A DNA stretch of 45,635 nucleotides from Anaerolineae bacterium (GCA_019637615.1 JAHBVJ010000045.1:1-45635), one strand, 5' to 3'; positions 8,223 to 17,453 are shown, counted from the stretch's first letter. A program made the numbers and translations. The notes: generated by a model from the sequence alone, not told the origin.

Positions 8223-8606
8223 TCAACCATTACGGGCGCGGTAGATGCGTTCCAGTTCTGCCATCAATTCCGGGAAGCGCACAGGTTTTGTCATGTAGCC
8301 ATCTGCGCCTGCCGCGGCGGCCTTATCTGGCCCGTCCAGCGAGGCATTGGCAGTTAGCATTAAGACGGGCGTATTCGCCATCTCCGGATTACTGCGGATG
8401 TGGCGCAACACCTCATAACCATCCATATCCGGCATCATGAGATCAAGAATGACCACTTCCGGCTTTTCCAACTTGATCATCATCAGGCTGTCCTGACCGC
8501 CGAACGCGCCAAGTGCCTCAAATCCTTTAATCGAAAAATAACGTTGCAACAATTCTACGGTGGGTTTTTCGTCGTCAACGATTAAGACTTTTCTAAACAC
8601 AGACAT
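8223..8606 (-). CDS. Single-domain response regulator (CheY-like)
   Basis: The 127-residue receiver domain has no output domain. Acidic pocket DD at 11-12, phospho-acceptor D55 (VVILDLMMPDMDG), switch Thr85 (LMLTANA) and Lys107 (GYMTKPV) are all present, so it should accept phosphate. It is the last gene of a minus-strand run after the MFS transporter (17 bp gap) and the GNAT-like protein. No histidine kinase is encoded in the window, so it is an orphan receiver that probably works through protein-protein contact. Confidence 0.9.
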   Translation of the reverse strand: MSVFRKVLIVDDEKPTVELLQRYFSIKGFEALGAFGGQDSLMMIKLEKPEVVILDLMMPDMDGYEVLRHIRSNPEMANTPVLMLTANASLDGPDKAAAAGADGYMTKPVRFPELMAELERIYRARNG

Positions 8607-8623
8607 CCCTTTCGCTACACCTC

Positions 8624-9994
8624 TTAATTGTCGCCCCGATAAATCGCCTCGTCAATTCCTCTCAACATATTCGTAGCAAACCACGCAGTCAGCAGAAGAA
8701 TTATACAGAATCCGGCGATTACTAGCGTGCGATTGGTCAACTGAACAAGCGCCCCGACCAACCCCACCGTGGCGGCCAGCGGCGCTTGCGAAAACAGGTT
8801 AAAGGTACTTTGCACCCGTCCGCGATATTCTTCGGGCGGGATGGCTTGCGTGAGTGTGCTGAGGACGGCACGGGAGACGATCAGGCTGAACCCGATCAGG
8901 ACGGTCATCAGCAGTACGATGGCAAAGGGTGGATTCAGGATAAACGACCCGACGGCGATGGCTTGAAGCACCATCGAGAGCGCGACGAGCCGATTGGTGG
9001 TCAGGAATTTGGATAAGCGCTGGATGAGGATTCCGCCGACCACGACGCCGACGCCGAGAATCCCGATGACGATGCCGAAGCCACTTGGCCCGATTTTTAG
9101 CTCTTTGGTCAGATAATCCAGCACGAGGATGGTGACAGCGCCGAGTGCCGCTGAGACGAGGATGCTCAACCCCATGATGTAGCGCATGGAGCGCGTTCCC
9201 CAGACGTAGGCCAAACCCGCCCGCAGTTCCCTCCACACGATGCTGAACGATGTGCCGCCGCTGTCTTTACGGCGCTTGGGAATGCGCATCAGATAGATCA
9301 TGAACGCGGAGAAGATGAACGCGCAACCGTTGAAGATGAACGCCGCGTCTTCGCCTAGTTTTTCGACCAAGATGCCCGCCGCGCCGGAGCCAAAGATCAG
9401 CGCAACAACGAAGCCAAGTTCGAGCAGTGCATTCGCTCCCGCCAGAAAACGCTTGGGCATGATCGCGGCTAAGGCCGACGCCCTCGCGGGATAAAACAGC
9501 ATTTGCGCTGAACCGAACACGAACATCGAAACGTAGATGATCCACATGCGGTCAGGCTCGCGGTTGACCAGCAGCAGCGCGAACATCGTCACAGCACGGG
9601 CGAGGTCGCTCCCGATCATCGTCCATTTGCGATCCTGTTTATCGACCAGCACGCCGCTGATCAGGCCAAACAGAATCTGCGGAGCCGCTACCGAGATAGC
9701 GAACATCACGAGCGGGATGACATCGCTGGTGCCGTCAGGACGCTGACTAAGCGATGTGATCACGGTGATGACCGCGATCAGGATGAATTGATCGCCAATG
9801 TAGCTGACTAGCTGCCCAATCCACAGAGGCACAAAATTGCGGTTGCGCAACAGATCGCGCAGCATCGCGCCCGTCAAGCTGTTGGCAACCGTCATCGCTT
9901 CATCGACATTCTCAGTCTGGCTTAAATAGTCATCTGGAGAATCCGTGCCGATATTTTCTTCAAGTTGTTGATCTAGTCTGTCGAAACTATCCAT
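8624..9994 (-). CDS. MFS transporter (MFS_3/enterobactin-exporter-like)
   Basis: The 456-residue inner-membrane transporter has about 12 predicted membrane spans and an acidic N-terminal extension of about 45 residues before the first span (FVPLWIGQLVSYIGDQFILIA). The loop 2-3 motif appears as GVLVDKQDRKWTM, the major-facilitator motif A (GxLxDRxxR-like). The architecture and the SQAPLAATVGLVGALVQL region resemble the MFS_3 group (macrolide, enterobactin and other exporters). Substrate is unknown. It starts 9 bp after the stop of the GNAT-like gene and ends 17 bp before the receiver gene, so the three are probably one operon. Confidence 0.85.
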   Translation of the reverse strand: MDSFDRLDQQLEENIGTDSPDDYLSQTENVDEAMTVANSLTGAMLRDLLRNRNFVPLWIGQLVSYIGDQFILIAVITVITSLSQRPDGTSDVIPLVMFAISVAAPQILFGLISGVLVDKQDRKWTMIGSDLARAVTMFALLLVNREPDRMWIIYVSMFVFGSAQMLFYPARASALAAIMPKRFLAGANALLELGFVVALIFGSGAAGILVEKLGEDAAFIFNGCAFIFSAFMIYLMRIPKRRKDSGGTSFSIVWRELRAGLAYVWGTRSMRYIMGLSILVSAALGAVTILVLDYLTKELKIGPSGFGIVIGILGVGVVVGGILIQRLSKFLTTNRLVALSMVLQAIAVGSFILNPPFAIVLLMTVLIGFSLIVSRAVLSTLTQAIPPEEYRGRVQSTFNLFSQAPLAATVGLVGALVQLTNRTLVIAGFCIILLLTAWFATNMLRGIDEAIYRGDN

Positions 9995-10003
9995 AAGAGG
10001 AAA

Positions 10004-11194
10004 TTACAATGCCGCCTGATAAATTCTGTACTTCTTGTACACCTGCGCATTCGTCTGGCTGAGTAATGAGCGCATTGGTTGATTAGTCTCCAAAATCCAG
10101 CCTGCATCGAGCAGCGGGTACGCGCTCGTGATGGTCTGATCGAAGTACTTGACAAAGCAAACCACATCCACGCCCTTCCCACGGAATTCAGGAATCACGC
10201 CAAATAACAGGGTACGCTGCCGAGTCATCTTAGGACGTATCTTCCAGTGCCACAGCGCCTTGAGCAGTGTCAGTAGTTCTGGCTCGCCGGGGCGGGCATG
10301 AGCACGCCACAATACCTCGTTCATATCTGGGAGCGCGAACAAAAAGCCCGCGATCTGATCTTTGACGTATACAAAGATAGCGAGTTCGGGGTCAAAATAG
10401 TCTTTCAAATCTGTGAAGAGATGATCCATTTCATGATCGGTGGGTGGCACATTGCCCCAATTTTTCTCCCACGCCTTTTCATAGATCATGCGCAAAAGGG
10501 CCAACTCTTCCCTCAGACGCTTCGGATCAGGCTTGCGAGTCGTAATTTCATAGCGTTCAATAGCCCGGTTCGCCACCCGACGATAACGATCCAACGGCGC
10601 GCGATTGACGGTAAGGAATTCCCGCGCATCGCTCTTGTAGCTTTCCAGATCCATGACCTTGCTGAGTTTCACAGTCGCGTTATCGAGCAGGGTCGGATAA
10701 TAGGTCGGGTTATAGGGCATAAGCAACACCGGACGCGAGAAATTCTCGATCAGCAATCCCCACTGCTCATCGTTGCAGGTGAAGGTAGCAGGGCCGCGCA
10801 TCGCCGTGTAACTGCCCGCCGCGCGTATCCAATCTGCGGCTGTTTGCAGCAAAGCATTTGCCACATTCTGATCATTGATGCACTCGAAGCAGCCAAACCA
10901 ACCGATTTGCTCTTCCCACGTCTGGTTATGACGCGGATTGATGAAGGCGGCGATGGTGCCTACGGGCTGCGCACCATGCCACGCGATGAAATAATCTCCT
11001 TGGAGATATTCCCATGCGGGATTCTTATGCTTATCCAGCAAATTCCGCCGAATGGAAAGCAGCGGCGGCACCCAGTTGGGATCATCTTTGTAGATCATCC
11101 ACGGAAATTCAAAGAGAACCTTGAAATCGGCCTCAGTTTCAACTTTTCGCACTGTGAACGTGTTGGGTGGTAGCATAATGAACCTAACCGACAT
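10004..11194 (-). CDS. GNAT-like acyltransferase of unknown substrate
   Basis: The 396-residue protein has two halves. The C-terminal half ends in a GNAT-type fold: AIFVYVKDQIAGFLFALPD (beta4-like), then FGVIPEFRGKGVD, which fits the acyl-CoA pyrophosphate loop (R-G-K-G). The N-terminal part (FTVRKVETEADFKVLFEFPWMIYKDD) also resembles a GNAT start, with WHGAQPVGTIAAFINPRHN and RGPATFTCNDEQWGLL following. This agrees with tandem-GNAT proteins of about 370-400 residues often left as hypothetical proteins. Substrate cannot be inferred. Start: ATG 11194; the internal ATG at 11176 (MLPPNTFTV) is an alternative. It heads the GNAT/MFS/receiver operon and is divergent from marR, with a 106-118 bp shared promoter region. 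Confidence 0.7.
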   Translation of the reverse strand: MSVRFIMLPPNTFTVRKVETEADFKVLFEFPWMIYKDDPNWVPPLLSIRRNLLDKHKNPAWEYLQGDYFIAWHGAQPVGTIAAFINPRHNQTWEEQIGWFGCFECINDQNVANALLQTAADWIRAAGSYTAMRGPATFTCNDEQWGLLIENFSRPVLLMPYNPTYYPTLLDNATVKLSKVMDLESYKSDAREFLTVNRAPLDRYRRVANRAIERYEITTRKPDPKRLREELALLRMIYEKAWEKNWGNVPPTDHEMDHLFTDLKDYFDPELAIFVYVKDQIAGFLFALPDMNEVLWRAHARPGEPELLTLLKALWHWKIRPKMTRQRTLLFGVIPEFRGKGVDVVCFVKYFDQTITSAYPLLDAGWILETNQPMRSLLSQTNAQVYKKYRIYQAAL

Positions 11195-11312
11195 AAATAC
11201 GCTACGTGCTATGTTAGCAACATCTGGGGTTTCTTACGAGAATTAATCGCACTAAATACCCCGCTATGTTGTAGAATCATTCGATATAGAAACAGTTTGA
11301 TTGACGACGGAC

Positions 11313-11915
11313 ATGTCCAAAGATCATCCAACGCGCGACCACTACCGCAAATTTCTCCCCAGCGGACTTGAACAACACCATCGCGACCTTTTGCGTCGCT
11401 ATTTTGGCGAAGGCGAATCCGTCTGGATGGAAACCTTCCGCTCCCTGATGAAAGTCAGTAATATGGTGCAAGCCCTGTCCGAAAAAGGCTTGGATAAACA
11501 CGGCATGTCGATGGCGAAGATTCGGATGTTGTTCATGCTGCTGATGCGTGACGAAGAAGGGATGCTGCCTTCCGAACTCAGCCGCTTGCAGGGCGTGATG
11601 CCCAACACGATCAGCTCGCTCATTGCCAGCCTGCGGGAGGCGGGGATGATCGCTCAGGTAGCGCACCCTTCCGACCGTCGCAAACGTATCATCAAAATCA
11701 CTGATGCGGGACGTGCCATGCTCACCGACCTTGGCCCACACCAGCGCAACTTCGTGCAGATGATGTTTGAGAATTTCTCCGACGATGAGGTACACCAGTT
11801 CTCGCTGCTCATCAATAAGCTAATCGGTAATGTCCAAGGCTTGCTGTGCAAGGAAGGAGACGACTCAAAAGACAAGGAGGTCACTACTACCCAACCCGAT
11901 CAACAACCTAGCTAA
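11313..11915 (+). CDS. MarR-family transcriptional regulator
   Basis: The 200-residue protein has a winged helix at about 60-130. MLPSELSRLQGVMPNTISSL gives the recognition helix and AHPSDRRKRIIKITDAG the wing and following helix, typical of MarR. Helices on both sides (WMETFRSLMKVSNMV; MMFENFSDDEVHQFSLLINKL) make the dimer interface. MarR proteins repress neighbouring genes and are relieved by phenolic or lipophilic ligands or oxidants. The gene is divergent from the GNAT/MFS operon and 58 bp upstream of the flavoprotein gene, so either may be its target. I use ATG 11313; an in-frame TTG 12 nt upstream is possible. The C-terminal tail is charged and disordered. Confidence 0.88.
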   Translation: MSKDHPTRDHYRKFLPSGLEQHHRDLLRRYFGEGESVWMETFRSLMKVSNMVQALSEKGLDKHGMSMAKIRMLFMLLMRDEEGMLPSELSRLQGVMPNTISSLIASLREAGMIAQVAHPSDRRKRIIKITDAGRAMLTDLGPHQRNFVQMMFENFSDDEVHQFSLLINKLIGNVQGLLCKEGDDSKDKEVTTTQPDQQPS

Positions 11916-11973
11916 CACGCCCATGTATGCAAGTAGCTGATTGAATCTCCGCCAACTCTCGTGGAGGCAAACC

Positions 11974-13107
11974 ATGTACGATGCCATTGTCGTAGGTGCA
12001 GGGCCGGGAGGCAGTGTAGCTGCCGCCGTCTTAGCCAAACAAGGGATCAAGACGCTGCTGTTAGATCGCGATCAATTTCCGCGCGAAAAAGCCTGTGGCG
12101 ACGCTGTACAAGCCGAGGGTTTTGCACTGCTGCGCGAAATCGGTCTTACAGATCCGCTCCCCGACACATTCTTCAAAATCACGCATTCGGCGCTCGTCAG
12201 CCCTAGTGGAAAACGTGCAGAATTTGAATTGCATTCCGTCCAAGGCGAACCATGCCGGGTGGTGACACGCTATGAATTTGACGAACTGTTGTATCAGTAT
12301 GCGCTGCGCTGTGGTGCCGAAGCACAACGCGCTCATGTACAAGCCCCGATCATCGAGGACGGCAAGGTCATAGGCGTGCGCATTAAGGTTGGCAAGCGCG
12401 AGGAAACTTACTCCGCGCGGTTGGTGATCGGTGCGGACGGGGCGACTTCGGTAATCGCACGCGGACTAGGCGTCCGCCCCCGTGCGGAACAAGATCGCTG
12501 CGTGTCGTTACGTGCTTATGTGGATACGGAAGCGACGCTCGATCCGACGATTGAAATCGCCTTTTTGCACGCGCTGCGACCGGGGTACGCGTGGTTCTTC
12601 CCACTGAGCGAACACCGCGCCAATGTCGGCGTCGGGCTGCGGGCAGACGCCTACCGCAAGACCAACCGCCCTTTGCGCGACTATCTAGATCGCTATCTAG
12701 ATATCCCGTATATTCGCGCGATGATCGGTGAGCACGCGATTTACGATATGCGGTCGTGGCAGTTGCCACTGCTTTCGGCACGGCAACAACGCGTCTTCAA
12801 CGGTGCGTTACTGGTGGGCGACGCGGGCGGCTTCGTTGATCCGCTGCTCGGCGCGGGGATCGCACCAGCGATGTTCACAGGCAAATTCGCGGCTGAGATC
12901 GGGGCGGCGGCGTTGTCCGAAGGCGATGTGTCTGCAAAGCGCCTGTCCGTGTATGATCGTTGGTGCGACCGCGAATTCGGCACCACATCGCGGATCAGGA
13001 CGGTGATGCAACGACTGGTGAACCGGTTGCCCGGTGCCGTCGATACGATGATCAGGCTGGCGCATCTAGCGCCGGAGCCGATGCAGAAATTGGTACTCAA
13101 GGGGTAG
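11974..13107 (+). CDS. Geranylgeranyl-reductase-family FAD oxidoreductase
   Basis: The 377-residue flavoprotein has the N-terminal motif MYDAIVVGAGPGGSVAA (GxGxxG), FPREKACGDAV (the C-G-D motif typical of geranylgeranyl reductase and related halogenase-like enzymes), VIGADGATSVIARGLG, and GDAGGFVDPLLGAGIAPAM (second FAD motif). Family members reduce isoprenoid double bonds (archaeal lipids, chlorophyll side chain, menaquinone) or oxidise other lipids. Exact substrate is unknown. The start is the ATG at 11974 with GGAGG 7 nt upstream. It follows marR by 58 bp in the same direction and is convergent with the large kinase. Confidence 0.85.
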   Translation: MYDAIVVGAGPGGSVAAAVLAKQGIKTLLLDRDQFPREKACGDAVQAEGFALLREIGLTDPLPDTFFKITHSALVSPSGKRAEFELHSVQGEPCRVVTRYEFDELLYQYALRCGAEAQRAHVQAPIIEDGKVIGVRIKVGKREETYSARLVIGADGATSVIARGLGVRPRAEQDRCVSLRAYVDTEATLDPTIEIAFLHALRPGYAWFFPLSEHRANVGVGLRADAYRKTNRPLRDYLDRYLDIPYIRAMIGEHAIYDMRSWQLPLLSARQQRVFNGALLVGDAGGFVDPLLGAGIAPAMFTGKFAAEIGAAALSEGDVSAKRLSVYDRWCDREFGTTSRIRTVMQRLVNRLPGAVDTMIRLAHLAPEPMQKLVLKG

Positions 13108-13137
13108 TTCGCGCTGTTCAGCACTGTGACTCTTACG

Positions 13138-13169
13138 GCCTTGCGCTGCACACTGAACCAGCGCAAGGC
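13138..13169. terminator. Perfect 11-bp hairpin between convergent genes
   Basis: GCCTTGCGCTG (13138-13148) and CAGCGCAAGGC (13159-13169) are exact inverted repeats with a 10-nt loop between the convergent flavoprotein and kinase genes. Neither side has a U tract. It may serve as a bidirectional transcript-end or stabilising hairpin. Confidence 0.5.
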
Positions 13170-13170
13170 G

Positions 13171-15465
13171 TCAACTCCTCCGTGTGCGCGGCCTCAGTAC
13201 GGGACGCAAGCCTTTCCACCATTCCGGCAAATAGGACAGCACACCAAGGCTGGCGGCGAAAATCATGATCAGCGGCGTTTGCTTGAGGAAAGGCAAGTAG
13301 AGCAGCAGCGTGTCGGCTTTTGTGTCGAAGGCGGCTACCTGATAGTCGTAGCTCAGACTGAGGGCGACATAGATCGCGACGACTGCTACCACTGCCCGCA
13401 GCCACGTTTGCTTGAACCAGCCCGCCGGAATTGCGAAACCCGCCGCCAGCAATACGCACAAGGGAAGATACTGCTCCCACGTGATCGGCTCGGCGTAGAA
13501 GTAGTACAGCAGGCGAAGGAGCCAGAAGGCGACCACGAACAAGAGGCTACCCGCGACCAGCGCCAGCCCGATCCGCCCGACCCGCGACCATACGCGCAAG
13601 CGCTGCGTGAACTCGATGCTCACCGTGATCGGGAAGGCCATAACCGCGCCCCAGAAGACGCCGCTGACCAAGGCATTGCCAATCGTTGACAACACGATAG
13701 GCGTGAAATTAGCGGCTTCCGTGCCATATTGATCGAGCGTCGCCGCGATGGTATAGGCGATCCACGCAATGGCAAACCCGATCAAGGCGCTAACGAACCG
13801 CCCCCAATAGCCATGAACAAGTAACTGACGCACGGTCAAGGCGACGAAGGCACGCCGCCGCAGTTCGGCTGGCACGCTGGTTGGCAGATTCGGCGCTTCG
13901 TCGCGGGCGTCGATCAAGGATTGCAGCGCTTGCGAAGCGGTAGGGCTGGTGCTCACGGCTTGGCTGGCGATGTGATTGAGCGCATGACTGGAACGCAAGC
14001 GGCTGACCGCGCGCGCAGCGGCTTCGCTCACACGCGGGGCGGGATCGGAGGCTGCCAGCGAGGCCAAGATGCCATCGATCTCCTCGTCGTAGGCGGTTGG
14101 TCGCCACGCGTCCGCACGGCTTGCACGCGCTTCCAAAACTTTGACGCCCGCCAACCGCACATCCGCGTCGGAATCGGTGCGGATGATGGTTGCCACACGG
14201 ACGGGAATCGCAGGCGGCGTCGAGTCTTCCAGCGTGATTAGCTTTTGCAAGGCGCGATGACGGGCTTCGGGCAGTTCGCTGACGAGCGCTTGCAAAGCCA
14301 CTGCCCGCCGATCCGCGCTGTTTTCGGTGCGCTCCCACCACGCGTCGAGATGGTAGCCGTATTCCAGCGCAGCACGCAGCAACAAGCGCCGTCCGGCCTC
14401 ATCCAGCGCCAACCCCCAGTTCTCAGGGTTCTCGTAGAAAGAGTCGATATACTGGAAATCTTCCTCGTACAGCCGGAAGCGTCCCGCGCCGTCCGCCCAT
14501 TTGCCGAGCGCTGATTCCAACATATTATTGGCGTCGATCATGGCTTGCATGGCTGGATCGGAGATGGGCAGTAAGATGTCGTCGGGATCGACTTCTTCAG
14601 GCGGCTTCATGAACTCTTTGAGGTCATCGATCAGCATCGCCGCGCTGGAATATCGCACATCGGGATCAGCATCGGTAGCGCGCTTCAACACTTCGTAGAC
14701 GCCAAATGGAATCTGCTCCGAGGAGGGCAACTCGACGTGGCTCATCATCTGCATCAGGTTCCAATGCTGGTTGTTCACGCTCGGTGGCGATCCCGTTAGC
14801 ATCTCGTAGATCAGAATGCCGAACGAATAAATGTCGGCGCGATAGTCAAAGTCATCTGAACGCAGCATTTCAGGTGCCATGTAGGAGAGCGTACCAGAGC
14901 CTGAGGTGCCAGCCGATTCACCCGCCGTCACCGACAGGCCGAAATCCGCGAGGTAGGGGCGACGCTGCGCATCCAGCAGAATGTTCACGCTTTTGATGTC
15001 GCGGTGGACGACGCTGCGTTGATGCGCCAAGTCCAGCGCGTCTGCCAGCGGTTCCGCGATCTTGATGACTTCTTCGACGGAGAGCGGATGCTGCTGGATC
15101 AGCTTTTTGAGTGTGCCACCCGCCATATAGCGCATGACGATGTAGAGCCAATCTTCGTGCTGCCCGAAGGCGTAGACGGGCAAAATATAGGGGTGTTCGA
15201 GATCGGCAATCGTGCGCGCTTCCGCACGAAAACGGCGAATCTGTTCCTCTAGGCTGATCGGGGTATTGGTGGCACCTGCGGTTGATGCCTGAAGCACACC
15301 CGGCTGAAGCTGCATCGTAAGGTTGATGGTTTTGAAGGCAACGGTGCGCCGAAGCTGCTCATCTTCAGCCGACCAAACGGTTGCTTGACCACCCTGACCA
15401 ATCTGCTCAATCAAAACGTATTGACCAATGCGCATACCGGGCTGCATAAACGTCGTACTCCGCAT
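13171..15465 (-). CDS. Membrane Ser/Thr protein kinase with HEAT-like repeats
   Basis: The 764-residue protein starts with a complete Hanks-type kinase domain (about 14-290): glycine loop GQGGQATV (23-30), ATP Lys45, HRDIKSVN (catalytic Asp156), DFGLS (174-178), MAPE (197-200). The middle part (about 380-545) has helical repeats rich in Ala/Leu with phrases such as ADVRLAGVKVLEARA and SDPAPRVSEAAARAVSRLR, which look like HEAT/armadillo repeats. The C-terminal part (about 575-745) has five or so membrane spans (FVSALIGFAIAWIAYTIAA, VGRIGLALVAGSLLFVVAF, YLPLCVLLAAGFAIPAG, AVVAVVAIYVALSLSY, TPLIMIFAASLGVLSY). The kinase is therefore cytosolic and membrane-anchored through its C-terminus. Start: ATG 15465 is taken as first; M7 and M11 are alternatives, none with a clear SD. 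Targets unknown. Confidence 0.85.
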   Translation of the reverse strand: MRSTTFMQPGMRIGQYVLIEQIGQGGQATVWSAEDEQLRRTVAFKTINLTMQLQPGVLQASTAGATNTPISLEEQIRRFRAEARTIADLEHPYILPVYAFGQHEDWLYIVMRYMAGGTLKKLIQQHPLSVEEVIKIAEPLADALDLAHQRSVVHRDIKSVNILLDAQRRPYLADFGLSVTAGESAGTSGSGTLSYMAPEMLRSDDFDYRADIYSFGILIYEMLTGSPPSVNNQHWNLMQMMSHVELPSSEQIPFGVYEVLKRATDADPDVRYSSAAMLIDDLKEFMKPPEEVDPDDILLPISDPAMQAMIDANNMLESALGKWADGAGRFRLYEEDFQYIDSFYENPENWGLALDEAGRRLLLRAALEYGYHLDAWWERTENSADRRAVALQALVSELPEARHRALQKLITLEDSTPPAIPVRVATIIRTDSDADVRLAGVKVLEARASRADAWRPTAYDEEIDGILASLAASDPAPRVSEAAARAVSRLRSSHALNHIASQAVSTSPTASQALQSLIDARDEAPNLPTSVPAELRRRAFVALTVRQLLVHGYWGRFVSALIGFAIAWIAYTIAATLDQYGTEAANFTPIVLSTIGNALVSGVFWGAVMAFPITVSIEFTQRLRVWSRVGRIGLALVAGSLLFVVAFWLLRLLYYFYAEPITWEQYLPLCVLLAAGFAIPAGWFKQTWLRAVVAVVAIYVALSLSYDYQVAAFDTKADTLLLYLPFLKQTPLIMIFAASLGVLSYLPEWWKGLRPVLRPRTRRS

Positions 15466-15566
15466 GATGAGGTGATTCTGTTATGCAATTTCGACGGTGA
15501 GTGTACGCGCAAAAGGGGGGAATCACAACCGCACGATAACGGCTACCGTCGAAGGATGCAGCGGTG

Positions 15567-16823
15567 TTAGCCTAGCATTTCTCGCCAGCGACGCTGCAAA
15601 TAGGCTTTCTCGCGCCCGTTGTGGCAGAGCGCAATGGCACGTTGATAGGCGTCGGCGGCGGCTTCTGGCTCGTTGGCGCGGCGCAACAGATCGGCGCGGG
15701 CGGCGTGATAGGGATAGTAGTCGTCCATCTGATCGTGCAGTTGATGCAACCGCCGCAAGCCTTCTGCCAGCGATTCTGACATGGCGATAGCGACCGCGCG
15801 ATTAACCTCGATCACTGGCGAGGGGGTCAGTTCGCCCAACAGACGGTACAACTCCGCAATTTGACGCCAGTCGGTGGCGTCCGCAGTGACGGCCTCCGCA
15901 TGAACGGCGCTGATGGCGGCTTGCAGTTGATAGGGGCCGAGCGCGTGCATGGGCAAGGTTTCCTCAAGGATGGTGATGCCTTCGCGGATTTGGACTTGAT
16001 CCCACACGCTTCGATCTTGATCTGGCAGCAGCACGAGGTCGCCCGCTGAATCGACCCGCGCGGCGCGACGCGAGTCATGAAGGAGCATCAAGGCGAGCAA
16101 GCCGCGCGCCTCGGCGCTGATGTCGCGCGGGAGCAGTTCGACCAGCACCCGCGCCAAACGGATGGCCTCGCTGCACAGCTCATGGCGGATGAGGTGGTCG
16201 CCCGTCGCCGTGTAGCCCTCGTTGAAGATCAGATAGATCACCGCCAACAGCGCGTCTAGCCGTTCAGGCAGCAGATCGGCGGGCGGGATGCGGAAGGGAA
16301 TGCCCGCATCCCGGATTTTGTGCTTGGCACGCGCCAAGCGCTGCGCCATCGTCGGCGTCGTCACCAGAAACGCCCGCGCGATCTCCGCGATGGAGAGGCC
16401 ACCGAGCGTTTGCAGCGTGAGGGCGACCTGCGCTTCCAAGGCCAGCGAGGGATGGCAGCAGGTGAACATGAGCTTTAAGCGTTCATCGGGGATCGGATTC
16501 ACGTCTGCCTCCTCTCCAGCGGGATCGTCATCGGCTGGTTGATCCGCCATCTGGGCGAGGGAATGGAGTTCGACCCGTCGGCGTTCGAAGGTGGTCTGAC
16601 GGCGCAAGCGATCAATGGCGCGGCGCTTGGCGATGGTGGTGAGCCATGCACCGGGGTTACGCGGGATACCGTCGGTTTCCCACTGCTCCAGCGCGATCAC
16701 CAAGGCGTCTTGAATGGCGTCTTCCGCCAATTCAAAGTCGCCGAGTTGACTGATGAGGGCGGCAATGACCCGCCCATATTCACGCTTGAAAGTCGTTTCG
16801 ATGATCGCTTGCGTGGTTGCCAT
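15567..16823 (-). CDS. ECF sigma factor, ECF42/SigJ-like with C-terminal extension
   Basis: The 418-residue protein has sigma region 2 (about 8-75; FELAEDAIQDALVIALEQW and NPGAWLTTIAKRRAIDRLRR), region 4 (about 118-170; LGGLSIAEIARAFLVTTPTM), and a long C-terminal helical domain (DUF6596/TPR-like, starting at DLLPERLDALLAVIYLIFNEGY). This layout is the ECF42 group, whose members have no anti-sigma and are regulated through the C-terminal extension. They are characteristically encoded beside DGPF/YCII proteins, which is the case here (13 bp downstream of the YCII gene). It has a GAGGAG ribosome site 4 nt before ATG 16823. Confidence 0.9.
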   Translation of the reverse strand: MATTQAIIETTFKREYGRVIAALISQLGDFELAEDAIQDALVIALEQWETDGIPRNPGAWLTTIAKRRAIDRLRRQTTFERRRVELHSLAQMADQPADDDPAGEEADVNPIPDERLKLMFTCCHPSLALEAQVALTLQTLGGLSIAEIARAFLVTTPTMAQRLARAKHKIRDAGIPFRIPPADLLPERLDALLAVIYLIFNEGYTATGDHLIRHELCSEAIRLARVLVELLPRDISAEARGLLALMLLHDSRRAARVDSAGDLVLLPDQDRSVWDQVQIREGITILEETLPMHALGPYQLQAAISAVHAEAVTADATDWRQIAELYRLLGELTPSPVIEVNRAVAIAMSESLAEGLRRLHQLHDQMDDYYPYHAARADLLRRANEPEAAADAYQRAIALCHNGREKAYLQRRWREMLG

Positions 16824-16836
16824 CCCGCTCCTCAGC

Positions 16837-17190
16837 CTAGTCGAAGATCACGACCGGGCGGATTTCGATGGAGCCATCGCGCGCGCCGGGGATCGCCCTT
16901 GCGAATTCGATGGCCTGATCGAGGTCTTTGCAATCGAGCATGTAGAAGCCGCCTAGCTGCTCGTGCGTTTCCGCGAACGGCCCATCGGTCATCACGACCT
17001 TATTATCGCGCAGACGCAGCGTTTTGGAAGTGCTGATGGGATGCAGCGCTTCGCCACCGGTGATCGTCACGCCGATCTTCTTGGCGACTTCAGACAGGCC
17101 GTAGTATTCCGCATATTCGGCGTCCCGTTGGGCTTGGGGCTTGGCAGCTTCCATCTTTTCGTTGTTGTAGATGAGGCATACGTATTTCAT
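16837..17190 (-). CDS. YCII-related (DGPF) protein, ECF42 partner
   Basis: The 117-residue protein starts MKYVCLIYNNEKM and contains MTDGPFAETHEQLGGFYMLD, the DGPF signature of the YCII family. The fold is a ferredoxin-like (Dabb-like) domain with a conserved His/Asp pair. Biochemical role is unknown in general. Genes of this type are repeatedly found with ECF42 sigma factors and are transcribed under their control. It is followed by the sigma gene 13 bp downstream, so it heads the two-gene operon. Confidence 0.92.
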   Translation of the reverse strand: MKYVCLIYNNEKMEAAKPQAQRDAEYAEYYGLSEVAKKIGVTITGGEALHPISTSKTLRLRDNKVVMTDGPFAETHEQLGGFYMLDCKDLDQAIEFARAIPGARDGSIEIRPVVIFD

Positions 17191-17338
17191 GCTAAACGTC
17201 CTTATCTGCGGTGTCGTGGGCGATAAATTTCGCCGCTTTTCACCAATACGTCGATCACGATATTGGAAAATGACAACACCGCAGATAGGTTAGGCGTTCT
17301 CTCATCTGACACTCATGTTGGTTGTCCACCTTATGCGA

Positions 17339-17388
17339 CCTCACCCCCTGACCCCCTCTCCGCTTCGCAGAGAGGGGGAACCGAGGTG
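17339..17388. repeat. Interspersed GC-rich palindrome, family C copy 1
   Basis: The motif CCTCACCCCCTGACCCCC... followed by GCTTCGCAGAGAGGGGG forms a long imperfect hairpin (CCCTCTCC with GGAGAGGG-like arm through the GCTTCGC turn). It sits in the 263-bp stretch between YCII and the glycosyltransferase gene. Related copies lie at 22070-22119 and 27671-27720 (degenerate). A sister type with a different loop (ATTGCCATGG) is at 21980, 27736, 36127 and 38554. Confidence 0.8.
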
Positions 17389-17453
17389 TAACGTATGACC
17401 CCGTTGCACCAGTACACCGACAGTCAGCATACAGACTGCATAAGGTGAGTGGG

